NCBI RefSeq assembly: GCF_037081835.1
Contig: NZ_CP146516.1
Coordinates: 2,583,501-2,647,500, forward strand
Source: Spirobacillus cienkowskii
Lineage (GTDB): Bacteria > Bdellovibrionota_B > Oligoflexia > Silvanigrellales > Silvanigrellaceae
DNA length: 64,000 nucleotides
Direction of reading: 5' to 3'
In this document: in pieces, positions 55,664-63,662 of the stretch
How positions within the stretch are numbered: the stretch's first letter is position 1
Layout: each line of letters opens with the position of its first letter
Notes under the pieces: model-generated
Told to the model about the DNA's origin: nothing
Seen by the model: only the letters and a program-made list of their open reading frames with translations
Database searches by the model: none
Program-made: the position numbers and the translations under genes

Positions 55664-57619
55664 TCAAATAAATAGGATTAATCCAAAAATTATAATGCTG
55701 ATGAAAATAGACTTAAGGTAATTCCTTGCCAATCCTGTTTGGGTGTCACTCACAACGCTTGTGCCCGTATAAAGAGTTTCTGGAATACCATTTACAACAT
55801 TTTCAATTACTTTTTTATCAAAAAAACTATATAATATTTGACCAATTTTTGCGAGTGGTTTAATAAAAACTAACATATAAAGTTCATCAACTCTCCATTT
55901 ATCACGAACTAAACGATAAATAGGTCCAAATGCATTTGCAAATTTTTCACCGCCCTGAGGGCCATTGCGATAAAGGAGTATAGCAAATGAAGCGCCAACA
56001 AACACAATCAATATAGAAGCGCCCATGAGACTAAACTCCATAGAGTGACTTAAATGAGCAAAGTTAAAGTTGCTTGCTGTTAAAATTGTTTGCGCTTGTC
56101 CAAGCACAGGAGACAAAAATGTTGTAATAAAATCAGGCTTACCAGTTAAAACTTCAGGAATTGCTATTGCTCCACCAAAAATAGAAAGCACAGCTAATAT
56201 CATTAAAGGAATAGTTATAACATAATTTGTTTCATGAATATGCTCAGGATGCTGCGCTCTGCATTCTCCAAAAAAAACAAGCCAAGTTAGTCTCAACATA
56301 TAAAAAGCAGTAAATCCTGCGGTAATCCAACCAATTAACCATAAAATAGGACTGCCAAAAGGCCCAGACCACGCGGCAGCAAGAATTGCATCTTTTGAAA
56401 AAAATCCGGAAAACCCTGGAAATCCAATTATTGCAAGGGTTGCTATCATAAATGTTGCAGAAGTAATAGGCATTTTTTTAAATAATCCGCCCATTTTTCT
56501 AATATCTTGTTCATGATGCATTGCATGAATCACACTACCTGCGCCCAAAAATAAACAGGCTTTAAAAAAGGCATGAGTTACCACATGCGCAACGCCATAT
56601 TGAAACGCTCCAACTCCACATGCTAAAACCATGTAACCAAGCTGACTACACGTTGAGTAAGCCAAAACTTTTTTAATATCAGTTTGCGCAAAACCTATTG
56701 TTGCAGAAAAAATTGCGGTCGCAGCACCCACTATCGCTATTGTTGCCATAACGCTTGGACTCAATACAAGAAGGTAACTGACTCTATTCATCAAATAAAT
56801 ACCCGACGTCACCATTGTCGCGGCATGAATAAGCGCAGATACAGGTGTTGGACCTGCCATTGCGTCAGGCAGCCATGTATAAAGAGGAATCTGAGCAGAT
56901 TTACCAGCTACTCCAAGTAATAAACACAAACCAATGAGGGTAATTTCTACAGAATTATTAGTAACAAAGTCTTGTGGTAAAGAGGCTATAGCAACAGCAA
57001 GTTCACTGTAATTAATTGTATTAAACAGCATATAACAAAGAAACATTGCAATTAAAAAACCTGCATCACCAACTCGATTAGCAATAAAAGCTTTAATTGC
57101 AGCCATTGAATTTTCTTTATCTTCGTACCAATAACCAATTAACAAATAAGAACAGACTCCAACTCCTTCCCAGCCTAAAAATGTGACCAACATATTTGAG
57201 CCTAAAACAAGAAGAAGCATTGAAACGATAAATAGATTTAAATAAACAAAAAATCTGTAAGAGCCTTTTTCATGACGCATGTACTCACCAGAGTACAAAT
57301 GAATGAGAGAACCTACCCCTGTTATCACAAGTAAGAATATTCCTGACAATCTATCAACTGTGAGTCCAAATGGAATATTAAATTCTTTTCCATTAACAAG
57401 AGGAACAGATATCCAATCAAATAAATTAACAGTAATTGTATTTCCTAAAATAATAGAATCAAAAAATAATTTTAAAGAAAATATAAATGGAAAAACGACC
57501 ACACCAGTGGCAATAGTGCAAATCAAACCAATACTCGCATTTCGAAGGAGAAATGCATTAATTAATGCCCCTAATAAAGGAATAAGTACAATTAAGGTAA
57601 CCAATGTTTGTTCTTGCAT
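55664..57619 (-). CDS. nuoL: NADH-quinone oxidoreductase subunit L
   Basis: A 651-residue distal antiporter-like subunit with about 16 helices. The core motif FLGWEGVGVCSYLLIGYWYE and the channel segment GKSAQIPLYTWLPDAMAGPTPVSALIHAATMV are diagnostic. The C-terminal stretch forms the long lateral helix and an anchor helix (SIFISIIIFGLILFI), so the subunit is complete. Only two bases separate it from nuoK. Confidence 0.95.
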   Translation of the reverse strand: MQEQTLVTLIVLIPLLGALINAFLLRNASIGLICTIATGVVVFPFIFSLKLFFDSIILGNTITVNLFDWISVPLVNGKEFNIPFGLTVDRLSGIFLLVITGVGSLIHLYSGEYMRHEKGSYRFFVYLNLFIVSMLLLVLGSNMLVTFLGWEGVGVCSYLLIGYWYEDKENSMAAIKAFIANRVGDAGFLIAMFLCYMLFNTINYSELAVAIASLPQDFVTNNSVEITLIGLCLLLGVAGKSAQIPLYTWLPDAMAGPTPVSALIHAATMVTSGIYLMNRVSYLLVLSPSVMATIAIVGAATAIFSATIGFAQTDIKKVLAYSTCSQLGYMVLACGVGAFQYGVAHVVTHAFFKACLFLGAGSVIHAMHHEQDIRKMGGLFKKMPITSATFMIATLAIIGFPGFSGFFSKDAILAAAWSGPFGSPILWLIGWITAGFTAFYMLRLTWLVFFGECRAQHPEHIHETNYVITIPLMILAVLSIFGGAIAIPEVLTGKPDFITTFLSPVLGQAQTILTASNFNFAHLSHSMEFSLMGASILIVFVGASFAILLYRNGPQGGEKFANAFGPIYRLVRDKWRVDELYMLVFIKPLAKIGQILYSFFDKKVIENVVNGIPETLYTGTSVVSDTQTGLARNYLKSIFISIIIFGLILFI

Positions 57620-57621
57620 TT

Positions 57622-57930
57622 TTATCCTCTAAGCATTCTGAGATCATCAATTTCTAAAGTTGATTTTTCTCTGTAAAGCGAAACAATAAGAGCAAGTCCT
57701 ACCCCTGCTTCACATGCAGCAACAGCCATTACAAAAAACATAATAACTTGTCCATCAATGGTATTCGTCATACTGCTTGCACTGATAAAAGCAAGATTCG
57801 CTGCATTTAACATAACTTCTACGCTAAGCATCATAAAAATAATATTTTTTCTTAGCATAACGCCTAACATGCCTACAATAAATAATAATAATGCAAAATA
57901 AATCCCTAATTCAGGAAGACTTGGCATCAT
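57622..57930 (-). CDS. nuoK: NADH-quinone oxidoreductase subunit K
   Basis: A 102-residue three-helix subunit next to the E-channel. The conserved Glu is in MLSVEVMLNAANLAF, and the third-helix Glu in AVAACEAGVGLALIVSLYR. The length is standard. Its start lies inside nuoJ (20-base overlap). Confidence 0.95.
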   Translation of the reverse strand: MMPSLPELGIYFALLLFIVGMLGVMLRKNIIFMMLSVEVMLNAANLAFISASSMTNTIDGQVIMFFVMAVAACEAGVGLALIVSLYREKSTLEIDDLRMLRG

Positions 57931-58465
57931 TCACCTTCGCTTTCTTTGCTATAACTATTGCACCAATAATTGCTACAAGAATCAAAAAACTAATAAGCTC
58001 AAAAGCCCATAAATAATCTGTAAACATTAGTGCAGAAACATTTTTTACATTTTCATTCATAGAGTCTGGATAATAGGGAGGACGAGAATTAATCAACGTT
58101 TGCGAATTTAATGCTGATAATAAGTAACCTTGACCAACTTTTGTTCCTAAAAATAATGCAATTAAAAAACCTAATACAATATATATAAGCTCAAATATTG
58201 TAATTCTGCCATATCTCAATTCCTCGGGAGGCAAATTTAAAAGCATGATTACAAATACAAAAACCACCATAATGGCGCCTGCATAAACAATAATTTGAGC
58301 GACGGCAGAAAAATGCGCTCCCAGCATTCCAAACATTCCTGCAATTAACATCATAACTATAATTAGTATCATCGATGCCGTAACAGGCCATTTGCGGCTA
58401 ATCATCATGATCGATAAAAATACAGTCATGATTCCCATGATTAAAAAAGAAATTTGAGTCATCAT
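57911..58465 (-). CDS. nuoJ: NADH-quinone oxidoreductase subunit J
   Basis: A 184-residue five-helix subunit. The key helix AQIIVYAGAIMVVFVFVIML, with the pi-bulge glycine region, and the start of the protein are typical. The C-terminal part is Lys-rich and short. It overlaps nuoK by 20 bases and follows nuoH. Confidence 0.93.
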   Translation of the reverse strand: MMTQISFLIMGIMTVFLSIMMISRKWPVTASMILIIVMMLIAGMFGMLGAHFSAVAQIIVYAGAIMVVFVFVIMLLNLPPEELRYGRITIFELIYIVLGFLIALFLGTKVGQGYLLSALNSQTLINSRPPYYPDSMNENVKNVSALMFTDYLWAFELISFLILVAIIGAIVIAKKAKVNDAKSS

Positions 58466-58483
58466 AATCTATTCTTCCTTTTT

Positions 58484-59593
58484 CTAATGAAACTTGACAA
58501 TTGCTGTTACAATTGCAGAAATAATAAGATTTATGAGCGCAATCGGCAATAAATATACCCAACCCAATTTCATCAATTGATCATAACGAAAGCGAGGTAT
58601 TGTAAAGCGAACCTGAATAAATATCCACATTAATAGAATTACTTTAGCAAGAAGAACAACTATTCCCAATGGTAATAGGAACCATCTTGTTAATACTTCT
58701 CCAAACTGAGGAGTTAGCACTTCCAATAGATATGATTGTGTAATCCATGGTAATTCATAACCACCAAAAAACAAAGACACAGTAAGAACGCACATTACAA
58801 ACATCATTGAATATTCGCCCAAGAAAAAAAGCGACCAACGCATTGCGCCATATTCTGTTAAAAATCCTGCCACCAACTCACCCTCGCTTTCTGCAAGGTC
58901 AAAAGGAAGTCGATTTGTTTCAGCAAAAATAGTTACAATAAAAATAATAAATGAAATTGGAGCATGTATAATTCCCCAATTTGGAATAAATCCCCAAAGA
59001 ACATCTGCTTGTTTCGTTATCATTATTTGTAGATCTAGTGTTCCCCAAATAAAAACTAAAGGAATAATACTTAGTCCCATTGCAACTTCATAACTAATCA
59101 TTTGCGCCGAAGCGCGAAGACCACCTAATAAAGAATACTTATTATTTGATGACCAGCCTGCAAGTGTAACCCCATAAACAGCTAATGAAGATAAAGCAAA
59201 TATTAATAAAAATCCTGAATTTAAACTAACAGCTTGTAATGAAATTATTTGATCATTAAATAAAACAAAACTACCCCAAGGAATAGCCACTGTCACAGCT
59301 AATCCTGTAACCACTGGAATTACAGGAGCCATTACATAAAATGCTTTGTGAACATAAGGAGGAACAAAATCTTCTTTAAAAAGAAGCTTAATCGCATCAG
59401 CAATAGGTTGCCCTAAACCAAAAATTCTAAATTTAAATATACCGACTCGATTAGGTCCAATACGTCTTTGAATAATTGCGCATTGTCGTCTTTCAGCCCA
59501 ACTCATAATAGGAGCAATTTGAGCTCCAACCGCAATTCCAAGAAGCATTAATAGTATTGTACTAATAATTTGTACTAAATTAAAATCCATCAT
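58484..59593 (-). CDS. nuoH: NADH-quinone oxidoreductase subunit H
   Basis: A 369-residue quinone-site subunit, a little longer than the usual 320-340. The loop ending AERRQCAIIQRRIGPNRVG and the charged ETNRLPFDLAESEGELVAGF segment, which form the quinone chamber and E-channel, are both present. Normally nuoB-G and nuoI separate or follow these genes; here nuoH is placed directly after nuoA. Confidence 0.95.
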   Translation of the reverse strand: MMDFNLVQIISTILLMLLGIAVGAQIAPIMSWAERRQCAIIQRRIGPNRVGIFKFRIFGLGQPIADAIKLLFKEDFVPPYVHKAFYVMAPVIPVVTGLAVTVAIPWGSFVLFNDQIISLQAVSLNSGFLLIFALSSLAVYGVTLAGWSSNNKYSLLGGLRASAQMISYEVAMGLSIIPLVFIWGTLDLQIMITKQADVLWGFIPNWGIIHAPISFIIFIVTIFAETNRLPFDLAESEGELVAGFLTEYGAMRWSLFFLGEYSMMFVMCVLTVSLFFGGYELPWITQSYLLEVLTPQFGEVLTRWFLLPLGIVVLLAKVILLMWIFIQVRFTIPRFRYDQLMKLGWVYLLPIALINLIISAIVTAIVKFH

Positions 59594-59606
59594 TTGACTT
59601 CACCTC

Positions 59607-59987
59607 TTAATCCCAACGAAGTGCGCCACGCCTGAGTACATAAATGTAACCAACAGTTAGTGTTGCAATAAATATTCCGACCTCAACAATTCCAAACCAC
59701 CCTAAATAGTCAAATGCAGTTGACCAAAGATACATAAAGATTGTTTCAATATCAAAAAGAATAAATAATATTGCTGTCAAATAAAACTTAATCGAAAACC
59801 TTTGTTCTGCTGAGCTTGTAATTGGCAGACCACACTCATAAACTTCAAGTTTACGAGTATTTGGCTTTTTAGGGCCAAGCAATAAAGACATACCGCTAAC
59901 ACCAAGGCCAAGTACTAACCCAAAAATCAAAATGAGCAATAAAGGCAAATAAGGGTGCATACCTATATAACTAACGGATTGCTCCAT
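59607..59987 (-). CDS. nuoA: NADH-quinone oxidoreductase subunit A
   Basis: A 126-residue three-helix subunit. The ATG at 59987 is placed behind a GAGGAGGAAC Shine-Dalgarno; the frame extends further to a TTG at 60014 but that includes the site. YECGLPITSSAEQRFSIKFY is the NuoA loop, including the Cys exposed at the quinone cavity. It begins the operon; in most bacteria nuoB would follow. Confidence 0.95.
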   Translation of the reverse strand: MEQSVSYIGMHPYLPLLLILIFGLVLGLGVSGMSLLLGPKKPNTRKLEVYECGLPITSSAEQRFSIKFYLTAILFILFDIETIFMYLWSTAFDYLGWFGIVEVGIFIATLTVGYIYVLRRGALRWD

Positions 59988-60048
59988 ATCCAAGTTCCTC
60001 CTCAACGAGTTCAACTAACTCATATTGATGAATGCGACAAGTGAACGG

Positions 60049-61131
60049 TTATCTTAATGCATTGGAGTACTCTTCCTTAAGAATAACCATTCTATAAACG
60101 AGTGACGCACATAATCGAGATGTCATCTCAAAAGTATCCCTTGCTGGACACAGTTCTGCAATATCCATAACACGACATGCTCTAAATTTTGCTAAAAAGG
60201 AAAATGATGGAGCCAAATCCCTGAATTGCGCTCCAAAAGGAGTAGAAGCGCTTGTTCCAGGAGCAATTGATTGGTCAAATACGTCTAAACATAAAGAAAA
60301 ATGCAAACTTCCATTATATCTATCAAATCCAAGGTTTGCACATGTATCAATATGATCACGAATATGTTCTAGGGGAGCTTGGCCTTTTTCCCCATTAAAA
60401 ACTTTCCAAACATTTGAAAGTGCCGTGTATTCTATTATTTTTATATTATGCTGTAATGCAAATTCATATAAAGAATAAGGGTTTCGCTCTCTTTGTATTC
60501 CAATTTCCAATAACGCATTTCCATTTATAATATTATTTTTAAAATCTTGAATTATTCGATGAAAAGCTGTTCCACTATTAATTTGATTGTCAATTACTGG
60601 TCTTAAATCAAGATGCGCATCAAAATTTATTATTGGGATTACTTGTCCTTTTTTAGCATTTACATGGCCTTTATAACTTCCATAACTAAAATCATGACCA
60701 CCACCAATTACAAATATTAATTTTGGATTAAGTTTTAAAAAAAATTCAACTACTTTTGCCAAATTTTCGTGGGTTTCTTCTATTGAATCTGACAAAATAA
60801 TATCACCAACATCTACAAAATTTTGGGATATTTTATTTTTATTTTGATTCCTAAAAGAATTCTTATCAAATATAAAATTGTCATATAAATTATAAAAACA
60901 GCTCCTAAATAAACTTGGTCCTTTGTCAGCACCTGGATGTCCTAGATTAGCTTTCACACCTCTGTCATCAGGCACGCCAATTATTACATATTTATTTTCA
61001 ATAAAATTATTTTTTTTTAGCAGATTTTTTAAATTAACAGACGTTTTAATTAATTCTTCTCCAATTGTTTCATTTTTTATTATTTTAATATTATTAATTG
61101 GTTTCAAAAAATTAAAAATACTATTAGCCAT
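60049..61131 (-). CDS. Arginase/agmatinase/formimidoylglutamase family hydrolase
   Basis: A 360-residue ureohydrolase-fold enzyme. Metal ligands occur in GGGHDFSYG, INFDAHLDLRP and LCLDVFDQS, which together give the binuclear manganese site. The GGGHD form and the GTAF stretch after the DAHLDLR loop are closest to formimidoylglutamase (HutG), which releases formamide in histidine breakdown, but arginase or agmatinase cannot be excluded. No other hut genes are here. It lies 61 bases upstream of nuoA in the same direction. Confidence 0.82.
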   Translation of the reverse strand: MANSIFNFLKPINNIKIIKNETIGEELIKTSVNLKNLLKKNNFIENKYVIIGVPDDRGVKANLGHPGADKGPSLFRSCFYNLYDNFIFDKNSFRNQNKNKISQNFVDVGDIILSDSIEETHENLAKVVEFFLKLNPKLIFVIGGGHDFSYGSYKGHVNAKKGQVIPIINFDAHLDLRPVIDNQINSGTAFHRIIQDFKNNIINGNALLEIGIQRERNPYSLYEFALQHNIKIIEYTALSNVWKVFNGEKGQAPLEHIRDHIDTCANLGFDRYNGSLHFSLCLDVFDQSIAPGTSASTPFGAQFRDLAPSFSFLAKFRACRVMDIAELCPARDTFEMTSRLCASLVYRMVILKEEYSNALR

Positions 61132-61342
61132 ATTTTTACCCTAAATAAACTCGTTTACAATTTTAATATAAATAAAATAATTAAATACATACTTAAAATT
61201 AACATATTTTATTTATAAACACAAACTCAATTTATAGTAATTTTTTAAATTATTTAAAATACTGGGCAAATTATTTTTTAAAGTTTTATATTAGAATTAA
61301 TTATTCATTTTATAAGTTTTTTATTTAGAGCTCAAATTTATT
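61132..61342. other. AT-rich intergenic region
   Basis: About 210 bases between the SDR stop and the ureohydrolase start, with no gene and no distinct terminator stem. The ureohydrolase promoter must lie here, but the sequence is too AT-rich to pick one with confidence. Confidence 0.4.
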
Positions 61343-62179
61343 TTATTTTCTTTTTTTTAGAGTTTCCCAATCTTCATTTTTTAATGACTTTAAAAAATTA
61401 AATTCTCCCGCTCCTTGTAACCATTCTCCACCATCAATTGTCACCACTTCACCATTTATAAATCCAGCATAATCAGAAACCAAAAAGGATGCCAAATTTG
61501 CTAATTCAATATGTTCTCCATGTCTGCCAAGAGGATTTTTGGTCTCTAAAACTTTTCCTAAATCTTCACTTGGAACTAATCTTTCCCATGCCCCCTTTGT
61601 AGGAAATGAACCAGGAGCTATTGCGTTCATTCGTATACCTCTGTTTCCCCATTCAACCGCTAAACTTCTTGTCATAGCTAGAACACCTGCCTTAGCCATA
61701 GCAGAAGGCACAACATAGGCAGATCCAGTCCAAGAATAGGTTGTCACAATATTGAGAACACTTGCCTTTGTACCAAATTTTAACCATCTCTTACCGCAGT
61801 CTAAAGTCATGTTTGCGGTTCCATGCAGAACAATATTTAAAACAATATCAACAGCTCTATAAGAGAGATCTTCGGTACGTGAAATAAAATTACCTGCAGC
61901 ATTATTAACTAAGACATTAATGGGTTCATCCTGCCAAATTTCGTCCAACATTTTTTCAATAGATTGAGCATCTCGTACATCACAAACTTTATAAGTCACC
62001 ATTCCATTAAATTTTGCATTAAGCTCATCGCAGGTATCTTTCAGTACTTGTTCTCTTCTTCCACATATTACAACTTTTGCTCCTAATGTTAAAAATCGTT
62101 CTGACATACTTTTACCAAGACCAGTTCCACCACCAGTAACAAGAACCTTCTTTTCTTTTAACAAGTCAGAAACAAACAT
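61343..62179 (-). CDS. SDR family oxidoreductase, 2,4-dienoyl-CoA reductase-like
   Basis: A 278-residue short-chain dehydrogenase. NADP site VTGGGTGLGKSMSERF, then NNAAGNFI; in place of the usual YxxxK the segment VVPSAMAKAGV follows TTYSWTGSAY. That is the pattern of the peroxisomal/bacterial 2,4-dienoyl-CoA reductase branch, where the Tyr is shifted. The end ITIDGGEWLQG-like (VVTIDGGEWL) agrees. It would help degrade polyunsaturated fatty acids. It begins directly after the stop of the unknown gene upstream. Confidence 0.8.
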   Translation of the reverse strand: MFVSDLLKEKKVLVTGGGTGLGKSMSERFLTLGAKVVICGRREQVLKDTCDELNAKFNGMVTYKVCDVRDAQSIEKMLDEIWQDEPINVLVNNAAGNFISRTEDLSYRAVDIVLNIVLHGTANMTLDCGKRWLKFGTKASVLNIVTTYSWTGSAYVVPSAMAKAGVLAMTRSLAVEWGNRGIRMNAIAPGSFPTKGAWERLVPSEDLGKVLETKNPLGRHGEHIELANLASFLVSDYAGFINGEVVTIDGGEWLQGAGEFNFLKSLKNEDWETLKKRK

Positions 62180-62695
62180 TTAATTTTTCCCTCCTTTTTT
62201 ATCATTTAAAACATTTTTCTCAGCTTTGCTTAATATAAATAGCGGTTGTATTAAGTATCTCTTCGTTTCTTTGCAATATTGAATCGTTAAATCATATTTT
62301 GAGAATATTACCCTTGCACGTTGAACTATTTTTTCTAAACATATCCTAAAACTTTCTTTTCGAAGCAAAGATGCTTCTTCATATTGCTCATAAAATTTAC
62401 TTAACATCTCGTCGCGCTTTAATCCACTTGGATGCTCAGACAACAAACGCATGAGCCTGCCAGGCTCTCTAAGCAGCTCGCCAGGAGCTACAAAATCAAC
62501 ATATGTTATACACAACTTAATCCATTTATGCGTTGCACTCATTGAATAAGTCACTTCATTTAATGCAAGCTCCAATGGTCCTTGTAGTCTAGAAAAATAT
62601 TCACTTTTTCTTGTAGATCTTCTATTCTTACCTGCTCTAACCTTTGTGCTTCGAGTACTTAAATCTATTTTATTGCTTATAAAAATATCAGCCAT
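62180..62695 (-). CDS. Conserved-looking protein of unknown function
   Basis: A 171-residue protein starting at the ATG behind GGGAG (spacing 9); an upstream frame to 62752 lacks a better site. The N-terminal 30 residues are basic (VRAGKNRRSTRKSEYFSRL), the middle has a PGELLREPGRLMRLLSEH segment and the end contains a winged-helix-like basic alpha/beta stretch. I do not recognise the family; nucleic acid binding is a guess from charge. It is cotranscribed with the dienoyl-CoA-reductase-like gene, with no gap between them. Confidence 0.6.
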   Translation of the reverse strand: MADIFISNKIDLSTRSTKVRAGKNRRSTRKSEYFSRLQGPLELALNEVTYSMSATHKWIKLCITYVDFVAPGELLREPGRLMRLLSEHPSGLKRDEMLSKFYEQYEEASLLRKESFRICLEKIVQRARVIFSKYDLTIQYCKETKRYLIQPLFILSKAEKNVLNDKKGGKN

Positions 62696-62793
62696 ATCGT
62701 GGTTCTCCCATTCAAAATTGATCTCAAAGATTAGAATTTGAATCTTTGACATATTGCTATATGCAAGAACTATGCCAATATTATTAATGAATA

Positions 62794-62833
62794 ATTTTCA
62801 ATAATTTTAGTATATTAAGATATTATTGAAAAT
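62794..62833. repeat. Perfect 12-bp inverted repeat, 16-base loop
   Basis: ATTTTCAATAAT at 62794-62805 pairs with ATTATTGAAAAT at 62822-62833. It lies about 100 bases upstream of the unknown gene's start and could be a protein-binding palindrome or part of the element beside it. Confidence 0.5.
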
Positions 62834-62877
62834 CAAAAAACTACCAAAAGCCGAAAAGCAGTCAATTTCTAAAAAAA

Positions 62878-62971
62878 GGTGCCTGAAAATCGTTCAATCA
62901 AACTAATTTATTTCTTTATTTTCAATTAGTTAAAAAATTTCGTAGTGACCGATTTTCAGGCACCACGAAAT
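62878..62971. repeat. Nested palindromic element
   Basis: Outer arms GGTGCCTGAAAATCG (62878-62892) and CGATTTTCAGGCACC (62950-62964) match perfectly over 15 bp. Inside them AACTAATT pairs with AATTAGTT, and AATTTCGT (62937-62944) pairs with ACGAAATT (62964-62971) across the right arm. Read on the minus strand the second arm ends in a run of seven T. The outer arm resembles the AAAAAGGTGCCTGA-type motifs I recall beside REP-associated tyrosine transposases, so it may be a mobile-element remnant, though no transposase is present. Confidence 0.55.
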
Positions 62972-63010
62972 TAAAGTAACAAAATCTTAAATTATTCGTA
63001 AACTTTTAAA

Positions 63011-63062
63011 TAAAAAACCCAAAGGGACATCTGATTTTTATTAGATGTCCCTTTGGGTTTTA
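63011..63062 (-). terminator. Strong Rho-independent terminator of rplS
   Basis: A 19-bp perfect inverted repeat (63014-63032 and 63043-63061, core AAACCCAAAGGGACATCT) with a ten-base loop; read on the minus strand the stem is followed by a T run. It lies 25 bases after the rplS stop. Confidence 0.9.
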
Positions 63063-63086
63063 CGGATTCGTTACTTGAGCTTGCTT

Positions 63087-63494
63087 TTAAGCTTGCTCAT
63101 AGCTTTTTAGCTCTTCTGCCGAAACAAAACGACTAGAAATACGAGCAGCCTTACCGCGAAGCTTCTTAATGTAGTAAATTCTTGAACGACGCACTTTACC
63201 ACGTACCTTAACATCAACATGATCAATTAAAGGTGAGTGTACATAAAAGTTGCGCTCAACCCCAATACCACCAGAAGACATTTTACGAACTAAAAATGTT
63301 GAATTTGTTGTTCCCTTACGAAAACGAATAACAGTACCTTCAAAAGATTGTAAACGATACTTTGGAGTTCCATCTTTTTCTGTACCTTCTTGAATTTTTA
63401 CCCAAACGCAAACGGTGTCCCCAGCTTTAAAGATAGGAAGCTGTTTTTGGCGCAAGTGCATTGATTCAAAAGACTTTAAAATAGGATGTTTCAT
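63087..63494 (-). CDS. rplS: Large ribosomal subunit protein bL19
   Basis: A 135-residue 50S protein at the 30S-50S interface. KAGDTVCVWVKIQEGTEK, FEGTVIRFRKG and the basic VRRSRIYYIKKLRGKAARI end are diagnostic. It is slightly longer than the common 115-120 owing to a C-terminal tail. It is normally in rpsP-rimM-trmD-rplS; here it follows tRNA-Pro and rplT instead. Confidence 0.96.
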   Translation of the reverse strand: MKHPILKSFESMHLRQKQLPIFKAGDTVCVWVKIQEGTEKDGTPKYRLQSFEGTVIRFRKGTTNSTFLVRKMSSGGIGVERNFYVHSPLIDHVDVKVRGKVRRSRIYYIKKLRGKAARISSRFVSAEELKSYEQA

Positions 63495-63562
63495 ATTTAT
63501 ACCACCTATACAGAGAATTGCCTAAAGTCGGTTTCTCAAAAATTATATGTTAACAATAAAAA

Positions 63563-63640
63563 TGGTCGGAGCGACAGGACTTGAACCTGCGACCTCTTGC
63601 ACCCCAAGCAAGTGCGCTAGCCAGGCTGCGCTACGCTCCG
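63563..63640 (-). tRNA. tRNA-Pro (anticodon GGG), CCA encoded
   Basis: The minus strand gives acceptor CGGAGCG/CGCTCCG, D-arm GCGCAGCCTGGCTAGCGC, anticodon arm CTTGC-TTGGGGT-GCAAG (anticodon GGG) and T-arm GCAGG-TTCAAGT-CCTGT, closed by A73 and a genomic CCA (plus 63563-63565). The C1-G72 pair is typical of proline tRNAs. It sits between rplT and rplS in the same direction, 22 bases after rplT. Confidence 0.95.
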
Positions 63641-63662
63641 AGTCAAGTACCAATATTTTTAC

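Larger units (their letters stand above)
62696..63086. other. Intergenic region between the unknown gene and rplS
   Basis: About 390 bases with no gene. It holds, from right to left, the rplS terminator (63011-63062), the nested palindrome (62878-62971) and a further inverted repeat (62794-62833). Confidence 0.6.
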
